Source: SOIA01 sp050116035
Lineage (GTDB): Bacteria; Acidobacteriota; Aminicenantia; Aminicenantales; Aminicenantaceae
Direction of reading: 5' to 3'
Length of the DNA stretch: 6,717 nucleotides
NCBI GenBank assembly: GCA_050116035.1
Contig: JASFPJ010000182.1
Span: 1-6,717 of the forward strand
The notes under the pieces are model-generated. The model made no database searches, was not told where the DNA came from, and saw only the letters and a program-made list of their open reading frames with translations. Numbering within the stretch: the first letter of the stretch is position 1; each line of letters opens with the position of its first letter. The position numbers and the translations under genes were made by a program. Positions 1-5,849 of this stretch are shown one piece after another.

Positions 1-990
1 CTTATCCGGCGAGGCAGCGATACCTGGCACAAGGTTACCGGGACAGAAAGCCGCCTGCTCCACTTCAGCAAAGTAATTGACAGGATTACGGTTTAAAACC
101 AATTTGCCCACCTTGATGGGGGGAACTTCGGCGTGGGGCCAAACCTTGGTAATGTCAAAGATATCCCAGTGATAATCTTTGGCCTGCTCCGGCGTCATGA
201 TCTGCATCTCAAGTGTCCAGGATGGAAACTCACCCCGCTCGATGGCCTCATAAAGGTCTCTCGTCGCGTGATCAGGATCCTCACCTGATATTCGTGTGGC
301 CTCAGCTAGGTTAAGGTTCCTTATTCCCTGGTCGGTCTTGAAATGATACTGTATCCAGAAATATTCCCCCTTGTCATTGTACCATTTGAAAGTGTGGCTG
401 CTGTAGCCGTTCATGTGTCGATAAGTCGCCGGCGTGCCTCGGTCAGAGAATAGAACAGTGACTTGATGGATGGACTCAGGAGTCAACGAGAGAAAATCCC
501 AGAACATATCCGGATCCTTACAATTGGTTGCTGGATGTCGCTTTTGAGTGTGGATAAAATCAGAGAACTTCAATGGATCGCGAATGAAAAACACTGGTGT
601 GTTGTTACCAACAAAATCATAGTTGCCCTCTTCGGTATAGAATTTCACAGCAAACCCGCGTGGATCGCGCGCTGCATCAGCCGATCCCTTTTCTCCTCCT
701 ACGGTGGAAAAACGGACAAAGACCTCAGTCTTTTTGCCCACTTTAGAAAGGAACTTGGCCTTAGTGTACTTGGTCAAATCAGCAGTGACTTCAAAATAAC
801 CTCCTGCACCGGCTCCTTTGGCATGGACAACCCGCTCAGGGATACGCTCGCGGTCAAAGTGCGCCAGCTTCTCTAAAAGATGAACATCCTGCATCAGGAC
901 AGGGCCACGTGCTCCTGCGGTCATGCTGTTCTGATCATCAGCCACAGGAATCCCAAAGGCTGTGGTTAAGGTCTTTTTCTTTTTTGGCAT
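1..990 (-). CDS. katA: Monofunctional haem catalase, N-terminal 330 residues (cut by window edge)
   Basis: This enzyme converts hydrogen peroxide to water and oxygen in the cytoplasm. Translating the minus strand from the ATG at 990 gives an unbroken 330-codon frame that leaves the window at position 1, so roughly the last third of a usual 480-500 residue catalase is missing. The signature RERIPERVVHAKG is present with catalytic His56. RFSTV supplies Ser95, which supports that His, and GNNTPVFFIRD supplies catalytic Asn129; the spacing matches bovine catalase H74, S113 and N147. The proximal haem-ligand Tyr lies beyond the edge and cannot be checked. The start is fixed by AAGGAGG at 997-1003, six bases upstream. 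The gene lies 148 bp downstream of a PerR-like regulator on the same strand, with a palindromic operator candidate between them, so peroxide-responsive control is likely. The family call is very secure; the symbol is by analogy. Confidence 0.96.
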   Translation of the reverse strand, partial: MPKKKKTLTTAFGIPVADDQNSMTAGARGPVLMQDVHLLEKLAHFDRERIPERVVHAKGAGAGGYFEVTADLTKYTKAKFLSKVGKKTEVFVRFSTVGGEKGSADAARDPRGFAVKFYTEEGNYDFVGNNTPVFFIRDPLKFSDFIHTQKRHPATNCKDPDMFWDFLSLTPESIHQVTVLFSDRGTPATYRHMNGYSSHTFKWYNDKGEYFWIQYHFKTDQGIRNLNLAEATRISGEDPDHATRDLYEAIERGEFPSWTLEMQIMTPEQAKDYHWDIFDITKVWPHAEVPPIKVGKLVLNRNPVNYFAEVEQAAFCPGNLVPGIAASPDK

Positions 991-996
991 CTGAAA

Positions 997-1003
997 CCTC
1001 CTT
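997..1003 (-). promoter_or_regulatory. Ribosome binding site of the catalase gene
   Basis: The minus strand reads AAGGAGG, complementary to the 16S rRNA 3' end, six bases before the ATG at 990. It fixes the catalase start, and its strength suggests high translation once the gene is transcribed. Confidence 0.85.
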
Positions 1004-1094
1004 ATTTATTGATTTTTAGTTCTTGACTTCAATCCTTCAGGTTAAATCAACATCGAATTTTTTGTCTTCTAACATATTCATCTTTAATCAATCC

Positions 1095-1127
1095 TTAATA
1101 CTAATTAGTATCAACTCTTATTAATAA
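1095..1127. promoter_or_regulatory. Candidate PerR/Fur-type operator upstream of catalase
   Basis: The sequence ATACTAATTAGTAT at 1098-1111 is a perfect 14-bp palindrome. A further 2 bp pair on each side beyond one mismatch (TTA...CAA, 1095-1114). A second perfect palindrome, TTATTAATAA, sits at 1118-1127, with centres about 18 bp apart. On the minus strand the first palindrome ends in TTGATA (plus 1109-1114), a possible -35 box for catalase, although no convincing -10 box follows at the right spacing. AT-rich dyads ahead of catalase are where PerR binds in many bacteria. The sequence is related to, but does not match, the classic Bacillus box TTATAATNATTATAA. Binding by the adjacent regulator is inferred from position. 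Confidence 0.5.
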
Positions 1128-1138
1128 TAGAAAAATTT

Positions 1139-1555
1139 TTATCTTTTTTTGCGGCACTTATTGCAATAACCCTCTAAAAGAACCTTCTTTTTAAAAACAG
1201 TGTACTTTTCTTTGATATCCCCCGGGATGATTATATCATCATACGGCTTGTAGTCAAAATCTATTATCGAGTTGCAATTTACACATCGGAAGTGGTGATG
1301 ATTTTCCCTATCCGGATCATACCGTCTTGGATCTCCATATCCCTCAACAATATTAACGATTCCTATTTTTGAAAAGGTTAAAAGAGTTCGGTTGACAGTA
1401 TCCAATGAAATATCAGGAATTACTTTCTTGACTCTTTTAAACAGGACCTCTGCACTCGGGTGGTCTTTTGACTTATGCAATTCTTTATAGATGACAATAC
1501 GCTGCGGCGTCAGCTTGAGGTTATTTTCTCTGCATTTTCCCCTAAAGAAATCCAT
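1139..1555 (-). CDS. perR: Fur-family metal-dependent regulator, PerR-like peroxide sensor
   Basis: This is a small dimeric repressor with an N-terminal winged helix and a C-terminal metal-binding domain. The open frame runs from an ATG at 1582 (147 codons), but the ATG at 1555 is preferred (138 residues): an AGGA lies seven bases before it, and the only good promoter would start transcription at about 1582. In numbering from 1582, structural zinc pairs are C100-C103 and C140-C143. The five Bacillus PerR regulatory ligands H37, D85, H91, H93 and D104 align with H41, D89, H95, H97 and D108. The Asp at 108, rather than Glu, favours PerR over Fur. LTPQR and SLDTVNRTL mark the DNA-binding domain; the usual Tyr of the TVYRTL motif is Asn64 here. 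The gene sits just upstream of catalase on the same strand, which supports the peroxide role. A Fur- or Zur-type role is less likely but not excluded. Confidence 0.85.
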   Translation of the reverse strand: MDFFRGKCRENNLKLTPQRIVIYKELHKSKDHPSAEVLFKRVKKVIPDISLDTVNRTLLTFSKIGIVNIVEGYGDPRRYDPDRENHHHFRCVNCNSIIDFDYKPYDDIIIPGDIKEKYTVFKKKVLLEGYCNKCRKKR

Positions 1556-1588
1556 GAGGGCATCCTGAGTATCTAATCTCATATTGTT

Positions 1589-1617
1589 ACTATATAGGAG
1601 TTTATCTTATTTGTCTA
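1589..1617 (-). promoter_or_regulatory. Sigma-70-like promoter of perR
   Basis: Read on the minus strand, TAGACA (plus 1612-1617) and TATAGT (plus 1589-1594) are separated by exactly 17 bp, and each matches the consensus at five of six positions. Transcription would start near plus position 1582, at the first ATG of the open frame. This argues that translation starts at the second ATG (1555), after a leader of about 27 bases carrying AGGA. Confidence 0.55.
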
Positions 1618-1636
1618 CAGAAAAATTTGAAACATA

Positions 1637-1653
1637 TTTCATTCAGAATGAAA
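1637..1653. promoter_or_regulatory. Perfect 17-bp inverted repeat between divergent genes, operator candidate
   Basis: TTTCATTCAGAATGAAA is an 8-1-8 perfect inverted repeat. Its centre at 1645 is about 63 bp upstream of the predicted perR transcription start and about 61 bp upstream of the predicted GH97 start. A 7-1-7 core is the shape of Fur/PerR sites, but the bases differ from the palindrome at 1098-1111, so another regulator may bind here. Confidence 0.5.
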
Positions 1654-1670
1654 AGAATTAAATCCATTTG

Positions 1671-1699
1671 TTGATAATTCATGTTAAGCTGGTTAAACT
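1671..1699 (+). promoter_or_regulatory. Candidate promoter of the glycosidase genes
   Basis: TTGATA (1671-1676) is followed by 17 bp and then TAAACT (1694-1699), with five and four consensus matches respectively. Transcription would begin near 1706, giving a leader of about 36 bases that contains the ribosome binding site at 1726-1733. The -10 box is only moderate. Confidence 0.35.
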
Positions 1700-1725
1700 T
1701 CAGAAGAGAGGGTTTAATCCCTGAT

Positions 1726-1733
1726 GAGGAGGG
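1726..1733 (+). promoter_or_regulatory. Ribosome binding site that decides the GH97 start
   Basis: GAGGAGGG ends eight bases before the ATG at 1742. The earlier in-frame ATG at 1724 overlaps this site and has no site of its own, and starting at 1742 yields a clean signal peptide. The later start is therefore the real one. Confidence 0.8.
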
Positions 1734-1741
1734 ACAATTCA

Positions 1742-3709
1742 ATGATAAAACGCCTTGTCTATCTATGGCTTTCCCTATCCTTCATTTTGACAGGAGTGCT
1801 GTCCAGCGAAGACTATAACATTTCATCCCCTGATAAAAACATCACCGTAAAGGTCGAAATCCAAGATGGGATTTATTATTCCGTTTCTTACCAGAATCAT
1901 GAGATCCTGAAGCCTTCTCCTGTATCGCTGACTCTTCGGAGGGCTGGGAAACTCGGCGAAAAGCCCACGGTCAAGGACGCCCGAAGGAAATCAGTCGATG
2001 AAAAAATACATCCTGTTGTTCGAGTCAAGAGTGAAGTCATCCCTGATGTGTACAATGAACTCTATCTCCAATTCCAAAAAAACTATGGCTTGGTATTTCG
2101 TGTCTACGACGACGGTATCGCCTATCAGTGGATAACCGATTTCCAGGAAGATATCGAAGTCCTGGATGAAGAAGTTATCTATAATTTCTCACGCAACCAT
2201 AATGTCTATTTCCCTTTTGAGGAAAGTTTCTTCACTCACCAAGAACGTCCGTACAGCTATCAATCGCTGAGTCAGATCTCCACCGACCAGATGGGCTACC
2301 CGCCCATCCTGATCGACATTCCAGAGGGACCCAAGGTTGCCATCACAGAAGCCAATCTGGAGGATTATGCGGGTCTCTATCTGAAAGGGACGGGCACTCC
2401 TTCTCTCCAAGGGATCTTTCCCGCTTACCCCCTTGAGGAGGATCAGACTCGGGACAGAGATGTGGAAGTTGTCGAGCGGGCTGATTATATCGCCAAGACG
2501 AAGGGGAAACGTGCCTTTCCCTGGCGAGTGATGGTCATCGCCAAAGAAGACGGCCTTTTGATCGAAAGCCAGATGATCTACAAGCTGGCCAAGCCCCTTC
2601 AACTGAAAGATGCATCCTGGATTAAACCGGGAAAAGTGGCCTGGGATTGGTGGAATGCTCTCAACATTTACGGCACAGATTTTCAAGCCGGAGTCAACAC
2701 GCCCACATACAAATACTACATTGATTTTGCAGCCAAGCACCGCATCGAGTACATCATACTGGATGAGGGCTGGTATGAATTGGGGGATCTTCTGGAAGTC
2801 AAACCGGAAATCGATGTAGAGGAGATTGTTCGCTATGCCGGCGAACAGAATGTCGGAGTCATCCTTTGGGTGGTCTGGAAGACTCTGGAAGACCAGCTGG
2901 AAATGGCTCTGGATCAATTTGCCGAATGGGGAATCAAAGGCATTAAAGTTGACTTCATGCAGAGGGATGACCAGTGGATGGTGAACTACTATCACAAGAT
3001 TGCCCGGGAGGCAGCTAAACGTCATTTGCTGATTGACTTCCACGGCGCCTACAAGCCCACAGGTTTGAGGCGGGCTTATCCCAACGTCATGACCCGGGAA
3101 GGTGTGCTGGGTCTGGAGCACAACAAATGGTCTGAAAACGTCTCTCCCGAGCACGACCTCATTATTCCTTTTACGCGGATGTTGGCCGGTCCCATGGATT
3201 ACACGCCTGGCGCCATGGTCAATGCCCAGAAGCAGAATTTCAAGCCCATATTCCGCCGTCCGATGAGTATGGGAACTCGCTGCCACCAACTGGCCATGTA
3301 CATCATCTACGAAAGCCCCTTGCAGATGCTATCCGACAGCCCTTCCAATTACTATAAAGAGGAAGAGTGCATGGAGTTTCTCTCTCAGGTTCCTGTGGTC
3401 TGGGACGAAACGAGAGTATTGGACGCCCGAATGGCAGATTATGTGCTCCTGGCTCGCCAGTCCGGCAAGGAGTGGTATGTGGGCGCCATGACAGACTGGA
3501 CTCCCCGGGAGCTTCTCGTTGATTTTTCCTTCCTGCCACCAGGGGATCATGAGATTATTATCTATCTAGATGGGGTGAATGCCCATCGCTATGGCAGTGA
3601 TTATAAAAAGGAAACCCGCACTGTCACATCAGAAGACACGATGAACATTCAACTCGCCCCGGGTGGAGGCTGGGCAGCCCGAATTTCCCCCCTAAAAAAT
3701 AAAAATTAA
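1742..3709 (+). CDS. Exported GH97 glycoside hydrolase, retaining alpha-galactosidase-like type
   Basis: This 655-residue protein is of usual length for GH97 enzymes, which remove alpha-linked sugars from glycans. Residues 1-22 are a signal peptide (MIKRLVYLWLSLSFILTG, cleaved near VLSS/ED), so it acts in the periplasm or outside. An N-terminal beta-sandwich (about 23-290) is followed by a TIM barrel from about 295 (KVAWDWWN, YIILDEGWYELGD), then a small C-terminal beta-domain. In the barrel, GIKGIKVDF carries Asp404, matching the nucleophile Asp415 of the retaining enzyme BtGH97b. TREGVLGLE gives Glu453 and Glu459, matching the calcium ligand and general acid of SusB by recalled alignment. 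FHGAY has Gly435 where inverting SusB has its base Glu. The enzyme is therefore probably a retaining alpha-galactosidase or beta-L-arabinopyranosidase, not a SusB-type alpha-glucosidase. It is followed after 94 bp by a GH172 gene. The family call is certain; the substrate is inferred. Confidence 0.93.
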   Translation: MIKRLVYLWLSLSFILTGVLSSEDYNISSPDKNITVKVEIQDGIYYSVSYQNHEILKPSPVSLTLRRAGKLGEKPTVKDARRKSVDEKIHPVVRVKSEVIPDVYNELYLQFQKNYGLVFRVYDDGIAYQWITDFQEDIEVLDEEVIYNFSRNHNVYFPFEESFFTHQERPYSYQSLSQISTDQMGYPPILIDIPEGPKVAITEANLEDYAGLYLKGTGTPSLQGIFPAYPLEEDQTRDRDVEVVERADYIAKTKGKRAFPWRVMVIAKEDGLLIESQMIYKLAKPLQLKDASWIKPGKVAWDWWNALNIYGTDFQAGVNTPTYKYYIDFAAKHRIEYIILDEGWYELGDLLEVKPEIDVEEIVRYAGEQNVGVILWVVWKTLEDQLEMALDQFAEWGIKGIKVDFMQRDDQWMVNYYHKIAREAAKRHLLIDFHGAYKPTGLRRAYPNVMTREGVLGLEHNKWSENVSPEHDLIIPFTRMLAGPMDYTPGAMVNAQKQNFKPIFRRPMSMGTRCHQLAMYIIYESPLQMLSDSPSNYYKEEECMEFLSQVPVVWDETRVLDARMADYVLLARQSGKEWYVGAMTDWTPRELLVDFSFLPPGDHEIIIYLDGVNAHRYGSDYKKETRTVTSEDTMNIQLAPGGGWAARISPLKNKN

Positions 3710-3753
3710 TAATACTCCTTCAAGATTCTCAGTTTATCTGTTTTAAAAAACGT

Positions 3754-3782
3754 TTGATTTGTCACCATACATTTTGAATAAT
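3754..3782 (+). promoter_or_regulatory. Weak promoter candidate ahead of the GH172 gene
   Basis: TTGATT (3754-3759), a 17-bp spacer and AATAAT (3777-3782) match the sigma-70 consensus at four and five positions. The gap of 94 bp after GH97 contains no visible terminator, so read-through from the GH97 promoter is equally possible. The region is AT-rich, so chance matches are likely. Confidence 0.25.
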
Positions 3783-3790
3783 CTTTAAAA

Positions 3791-3797
3791 AAGGAGG
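3791..3797 (+). promoter_or_regulatory. Ribosome binding site of the GH172 gene
   Basis: AAGGAGG lies six bases before the ATG at 3804 and fixes the start. It is identical to the catalase site. Confidence 0.85.
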
Positions 3798-3803
3798 TTT
3801 GTC

Positions 3804-4949
3804 ATGAGTCAAAGATGGGTGAAGAGTTTATTGATTTTCATGCTGGCGACAATGGTGCTTTATGCAGAGGAGGAGAAAATGTTTAACGGCCTTTATCTCA
3901 ATCTCGGAAACCTGTTCCGTCTGTCCCATGCCAAAAGCCGATCCATCAGTCCCGAGAACTTTACCGGAGAAAAAGGAAAAGGCGGAATGTCCATCGACGG
4001 ACCGGCTATGAAAGCTGCTCGGGACCTGGGCCAGGGCTGGAAGGTCTCTCCCTATGTCATCATCAAGCCTAAGGAAACCTTTGTCATGGCTGAGATACAA
4101 GGGCCGGGAGCCATCCAGCAGATCTGGATGACGCCTGCCGGCAACTGGCGCTTCTCGATCCTCCGGTTCTACTGGGACGGGGAAAAGGAACCATCCGTGG
4201 AAGTCCCTGTGGGGGATTTCTTCGCCTGCGGCTGGGGAAAATTTGCCCAGGTTTCATCCCTGTCTGTGTGCGTGAATCCCGGAAGCGGATTCAACTGCTA
4301 CTGGGTGATGCCTTTCCGGAAATCCTGCAAGGTCACCATGGAGAACCTGGATGAGAAAAATATGACACTTTACTACCAGATCAACTACACCCTGACCGAT
4401 ATACCAGAAGATGCCGCCTATCTTCATGCCCAATTTCGACGCACCAACCCCCTGCCCTACAAGTCAGACTACACCATTGTTGACGGCATAAAAGGATGGG
4501 GTCATTTTGTCGGAACCTATATGTGCTGGGGCGCAAACAATACCGGCTGGTGGGGCGAAGGTGAGATCAAATTCTTCATCGATGGGGATAAGAAGTTTCC
4601 CACAATCTGTGGCACCGGGACTGAAGATTATTTCTGCGGCTCCTATGGCTTTACCGTTGATGGAAAATACAGAGAATACACCACTCCTTATGCGGGTATG
4701 CCTCAAGTGATCATCCCGGATGGACAGTGGCAGTCCCAGCAGCGCTTTGGCCTTTACCGCTGGCACATCATGGACCCCGTGCGTTTTGAAAAGGACCTCA
4801 GGGTCACCATCCAGGCTCTCGGCTGGCGTTCTGGGGGGAGATACCTTCCCCTTCAGGATGACATCTCGTCTGTGGCGTTCTGGTACCAGAAGGAACCCCA
4901 TGCTCCGTTTCCCAAGCTCCCCAGCAAGGATAAATTAGAGATTATCTAA
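3804..4949 (+). CDS. Exported DUF2961 / GH172 glycoside hydrolase
   Basis: This 381-residue protein belongs to DUF2961, now glycoside hydrolase family 172. Characterised members act on alpha-D-fructofuranosides (difructose dianhydride I) or D-arabinofuranosides and have a double jelly-roll fold that assembles into trimers or larger forms. Residues 1-21 form a signal peptide with a likely cut after LYA. The family opening AKSRSISPENFTGEKGKGG is at 43-61, followed by EIQGPGAIQQIWMT at 97-110. The core stretch is WWGEGEIKFFIDGD with Glu252 and GTGTEDYF with Glu274. These two glutamates, about 21 residues apart, match the nucleophile and acid/base pair Glu270/Glu291 described for the Bifidobacterium dentium enzyme. 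The gene follows GH97 by 94 bp on the same strand, so both exported enzymes probably serve one glycan. No SusC/D partner is in view. The family is secure; the exact sugar is not known. Confidence 0.92.
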   Translation: MSQRWVKSLLIFMLATMVLYAEEEKMFNGLYLNLGNLFRLSHAKSRSISPENFTGEKGKGGMSIDGPAMKAARDLGQGWKVSPYVIIKPKETFVMAEIQGPGAIQQIWMTPAGNWRFSILRFYWDGEKEPSVEVPVGDFFACGWGKFAQVSSLSVCVNPGSGFNCYWVMPFRKSCKVTMENLDEKNMTLYYQINYTLTDIPEDAAYLHAQFRRTNPLPYKSDYTIVDGIKGWGHFVGTYMCWGANNTGWWGEGEIKFFIDGDKKFPTICGTGTEDYFCGSYGFTVDGKYREYTTPYAGMPQVIIPDGQWQSQQRFGLYRWHIMDPVRFEKDLRVTIQALGWRSGGRYLPLQDDISSVAFWYQKEPHAPFPKLPSKDKLEII

Positions 4950-5197
4950 CCTTTCTGCCTGTTTTGGAGGGACAAACAGACCCAGGGAAGAAGTCTGACA
5001 GGACACTGGTGAACAATCGCAGATGAATACCAAACATCCTGATGCACTGGCTTCTCGGAAATGAAAAAACAGAGTGCAATAGAAGAGCCCATATGGTAAG
5101 GTGGAAGTAGAAGAGAGATAAGGATAATAATACAATTACATAAAGTTGCATACTTTCTCGACTAAATTAAGTGTGAACCTGCAGCAGGAAAGAGTGA
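4950..5197. other. 248-bp spacer without a convincing gene
   Basis: Stop codons break all forward frames into short pieces, and the two overlapping minus-strand frames of 66-69 codons lack ribosome sites and recognisable content. A short CTGTTT/AAACAG stem near 4958-4979 has no following T run, so it is not a convincing terminator for GH172. The part from about 5115 to 5165 is AT-rich and may hold the promoter of the next gene, but no clear pair of boxes stands out. Confidence 0.5.
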
Positions 5198-5425
5198 ATG
5201 AGTAAAAAAGAGAAAACGTTCAAGGAAATTTTCGAGGAATTAAGTCTGTTTATATTTCTTAAAGAAAAGGAAATTGACTTTCTTGAGAGAATGAAAAATA
5301 ACGGAATGAAATTTCTCCCTCATGAAGAGAGAGCGCATACCATTCAAGTGCTCGCTGAAATAGTCGAAGCGAAGAAAAAAGAATTAGAAAAATATCAATT
5401 ATTTCCTCTCAAAAATCCCCATTAA
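5198..5425 (+). CDS. Hypothetical 75-aa charged helical protein
   Basis: I do not recognise this gene. It encodes 75 residues, rich in Glu and Lys, with no signal peptide or membrane segment, so a cytoplasmic location is expected. Two predicted helices (about 6-35 and 41-68) carry hydrophobic residues at heptad-like spacing, for example FEELSLFIFLKEKEIDFLERM and VLAEIVEAKKKELEKY, joined by a turn near NNGMKFLPHEE. This looks like a helical hairpin or coiled coil that could dimerise or bind a partner. AGGAA at 5186-5190 lies seven bases before the ATG, which supports the start. Its AT-rich, AAA/GAA-heavy codon use is unlike the two glycosidase genes. It stands alone between spacers of about 250 and 420 bp, so context gives no function. 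It is probably a real gene, on the basis of ribosome site and amino-acid composition. Confidence 0.6.
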   Translation: MSKKEKTFKEIFEELSLFIFLKEKEIDFLERMKNNGMKFLPHEERAHTIQVLAEIVEAKKKELEKYQLFPLKNPH

Positions 5426-5456
5426 AATTCCAGCGTTTATCAAATCAGAATGGGGA
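5416..5456 (+). repeat. 8-bp inverted repeat overlapping the stop of the 75-aa gene
   Basis: TCCCCATT (5416-5423) pairs perfectly with AATGGGGA (5449-5456) across a 25-base loop. The left arm runs into the TAA stop codon at 5423-5425. It could form a transcript-end hairpin that protects or ends the mRNA. No T run follows, so it is not a standard intrinsic terminator. Confidence 0.35.
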
Positions 5457-5845
5457 GCATTATCTAAAGAAAGAATTATTTCTTCATCCCAGCCTATTTT
5501 CTCACATCATAAAAATCCATTCACAAATCCCTTTATGAATCCAGGAGTTTCTATCCTCCTTCTGTTTCTTATAAACACCATTCACTGGTATCGGGCGTTT
5601 ATGGACACAATCATTCATTTCACAGGGAAAGATGAAGCAGAGAACATTCCATCTCTGGTGTAATTTCATTATTTTGTACTCATTGACCTATATATTTTGA
5701 GTGTGATAAGCTCACTTCGGGATACCAGTGGGTGGAGCTGGGTGAAGATCGTGAGGATCCGGGGCAACTTCAAAAACGAAATACTAAAAAATTTGCTAAG
5801 GGGAATTCTACAAAAGTCACACTATTATCATCGTAAGAGGTTCAA
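5426..5845. other. 420-bp region with nested inverted repeats and no clear gene
   Basis: No open frame here has both a start codon and recognisable content, apart from one 35-codon GTG frame listed separately. The stretch holds an AT-rich 6-bp hairpin (AAGAAA/TTTCTT, 5467-5484), an imperfect 9-bp hairpin (5571-5602) and a second stem (5709-5739) whose loop is complementary to the loop of the first. A promoter-like TTGACC (5683-5688), 16-bp spacer and GATAAG (5705-5710) may serve the lipoprotein gene. It could be a leader RNA region or the eroded remains of a mobile element; no transposase or terminal duplication is visible. Confidence 0.4.
5571..5739 (+). repeat. Two stem-loops with complementary loops
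   Basis: ATAAACACC (5571-5579) pairs with GGCGTTTAT (5594-5602) at eight of nine positions around a 14-base loop. In that loop, CACTGGTATC (5583-5592) is the exact reverse complement of GATACCAGTG (5721-5730). The latter lies partly in the loop of a second stem formed by AGCTC-ACT (5709-5716) with AGT (5727-5729) and GAGCT (5735-5739), with a five-base bulge. The GGTATC/GATACC loop pairing could make a kissing complex in RNA. The repeats are seen directly; the folding is inferred. Confidence 0.4.
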
Positions 5846-5849
5846 ATGA
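5742..5849 (+). CDS. Possible 35-aa basic leader peptide (speculative)
   Basis: A GTG-initiated frame encodes 35 residues with eleven Lys/Arg and one acidic residue (MKIVRIRGNFKNEILKN...YYHRKRFK). Its TGA overlaps the ATG of the lipoprotein gene as ATGA, the arrangement typical of translational coupling. GGAG at 5734-5737 sits only four bases before the GTG, closer than usual, and lies in the arm of a predicted stem. No family is recognised. AT-rich DNA gives such frames by chance, so this is only a candidate, and the lipoprotein gene has its own ribosome site. Confidence 0.2.
   Translation: MKIVRIRGNFKNEILKNLLRGILQKSHYYHRKRFK

Noticed and set aside
463..876. 137-codon plus-strand frame
   Set aside because: It is antisense to the catalase gene, whose minus-strand translation is unmistakable; no ribosome site or family match.
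1724..1741. Earlier in-frame ATG for GH97
   Set aside because: It overlaps the ribosome binding site for the ATG at 1742, and the extra residues MRRDNS add nothing to the signal peptide.
2189..3289. 366-codon minus-strand frame
   Set aside because: It lies fully inside the GH97 gene on the opposite strand. The GH97 frame has clear family motifs; the antisense product has none.
4464..4901. 145-codon minus-strand frame
   Set aside because: It is antisense to the GH172 core, including the GTGTEDYF region; a shadow of codon bias.
4935..4949. TTAGA-GATTA-TCTAA dyad at the GH172 stop, possible terminator
   Set aside because: The stem is five AT-rich pairs with no following T run; too weak for an intrinsic terminator.
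5070..5110. GAGCCcATATGG, resembling group II intron domain V
   Set aside because: The complementary 3' half of domain V and the GAAA loop are absent, and no reverse transcriptase is nearby.
5687..5836. 49-codon open frame reading ...GYQWVELGEDREDPGQ...
   Set aside because: It has no ATG and only a GTG without a usable ribosome site, and overlaps two other candidate frames; kept only as possible remnant sequence.
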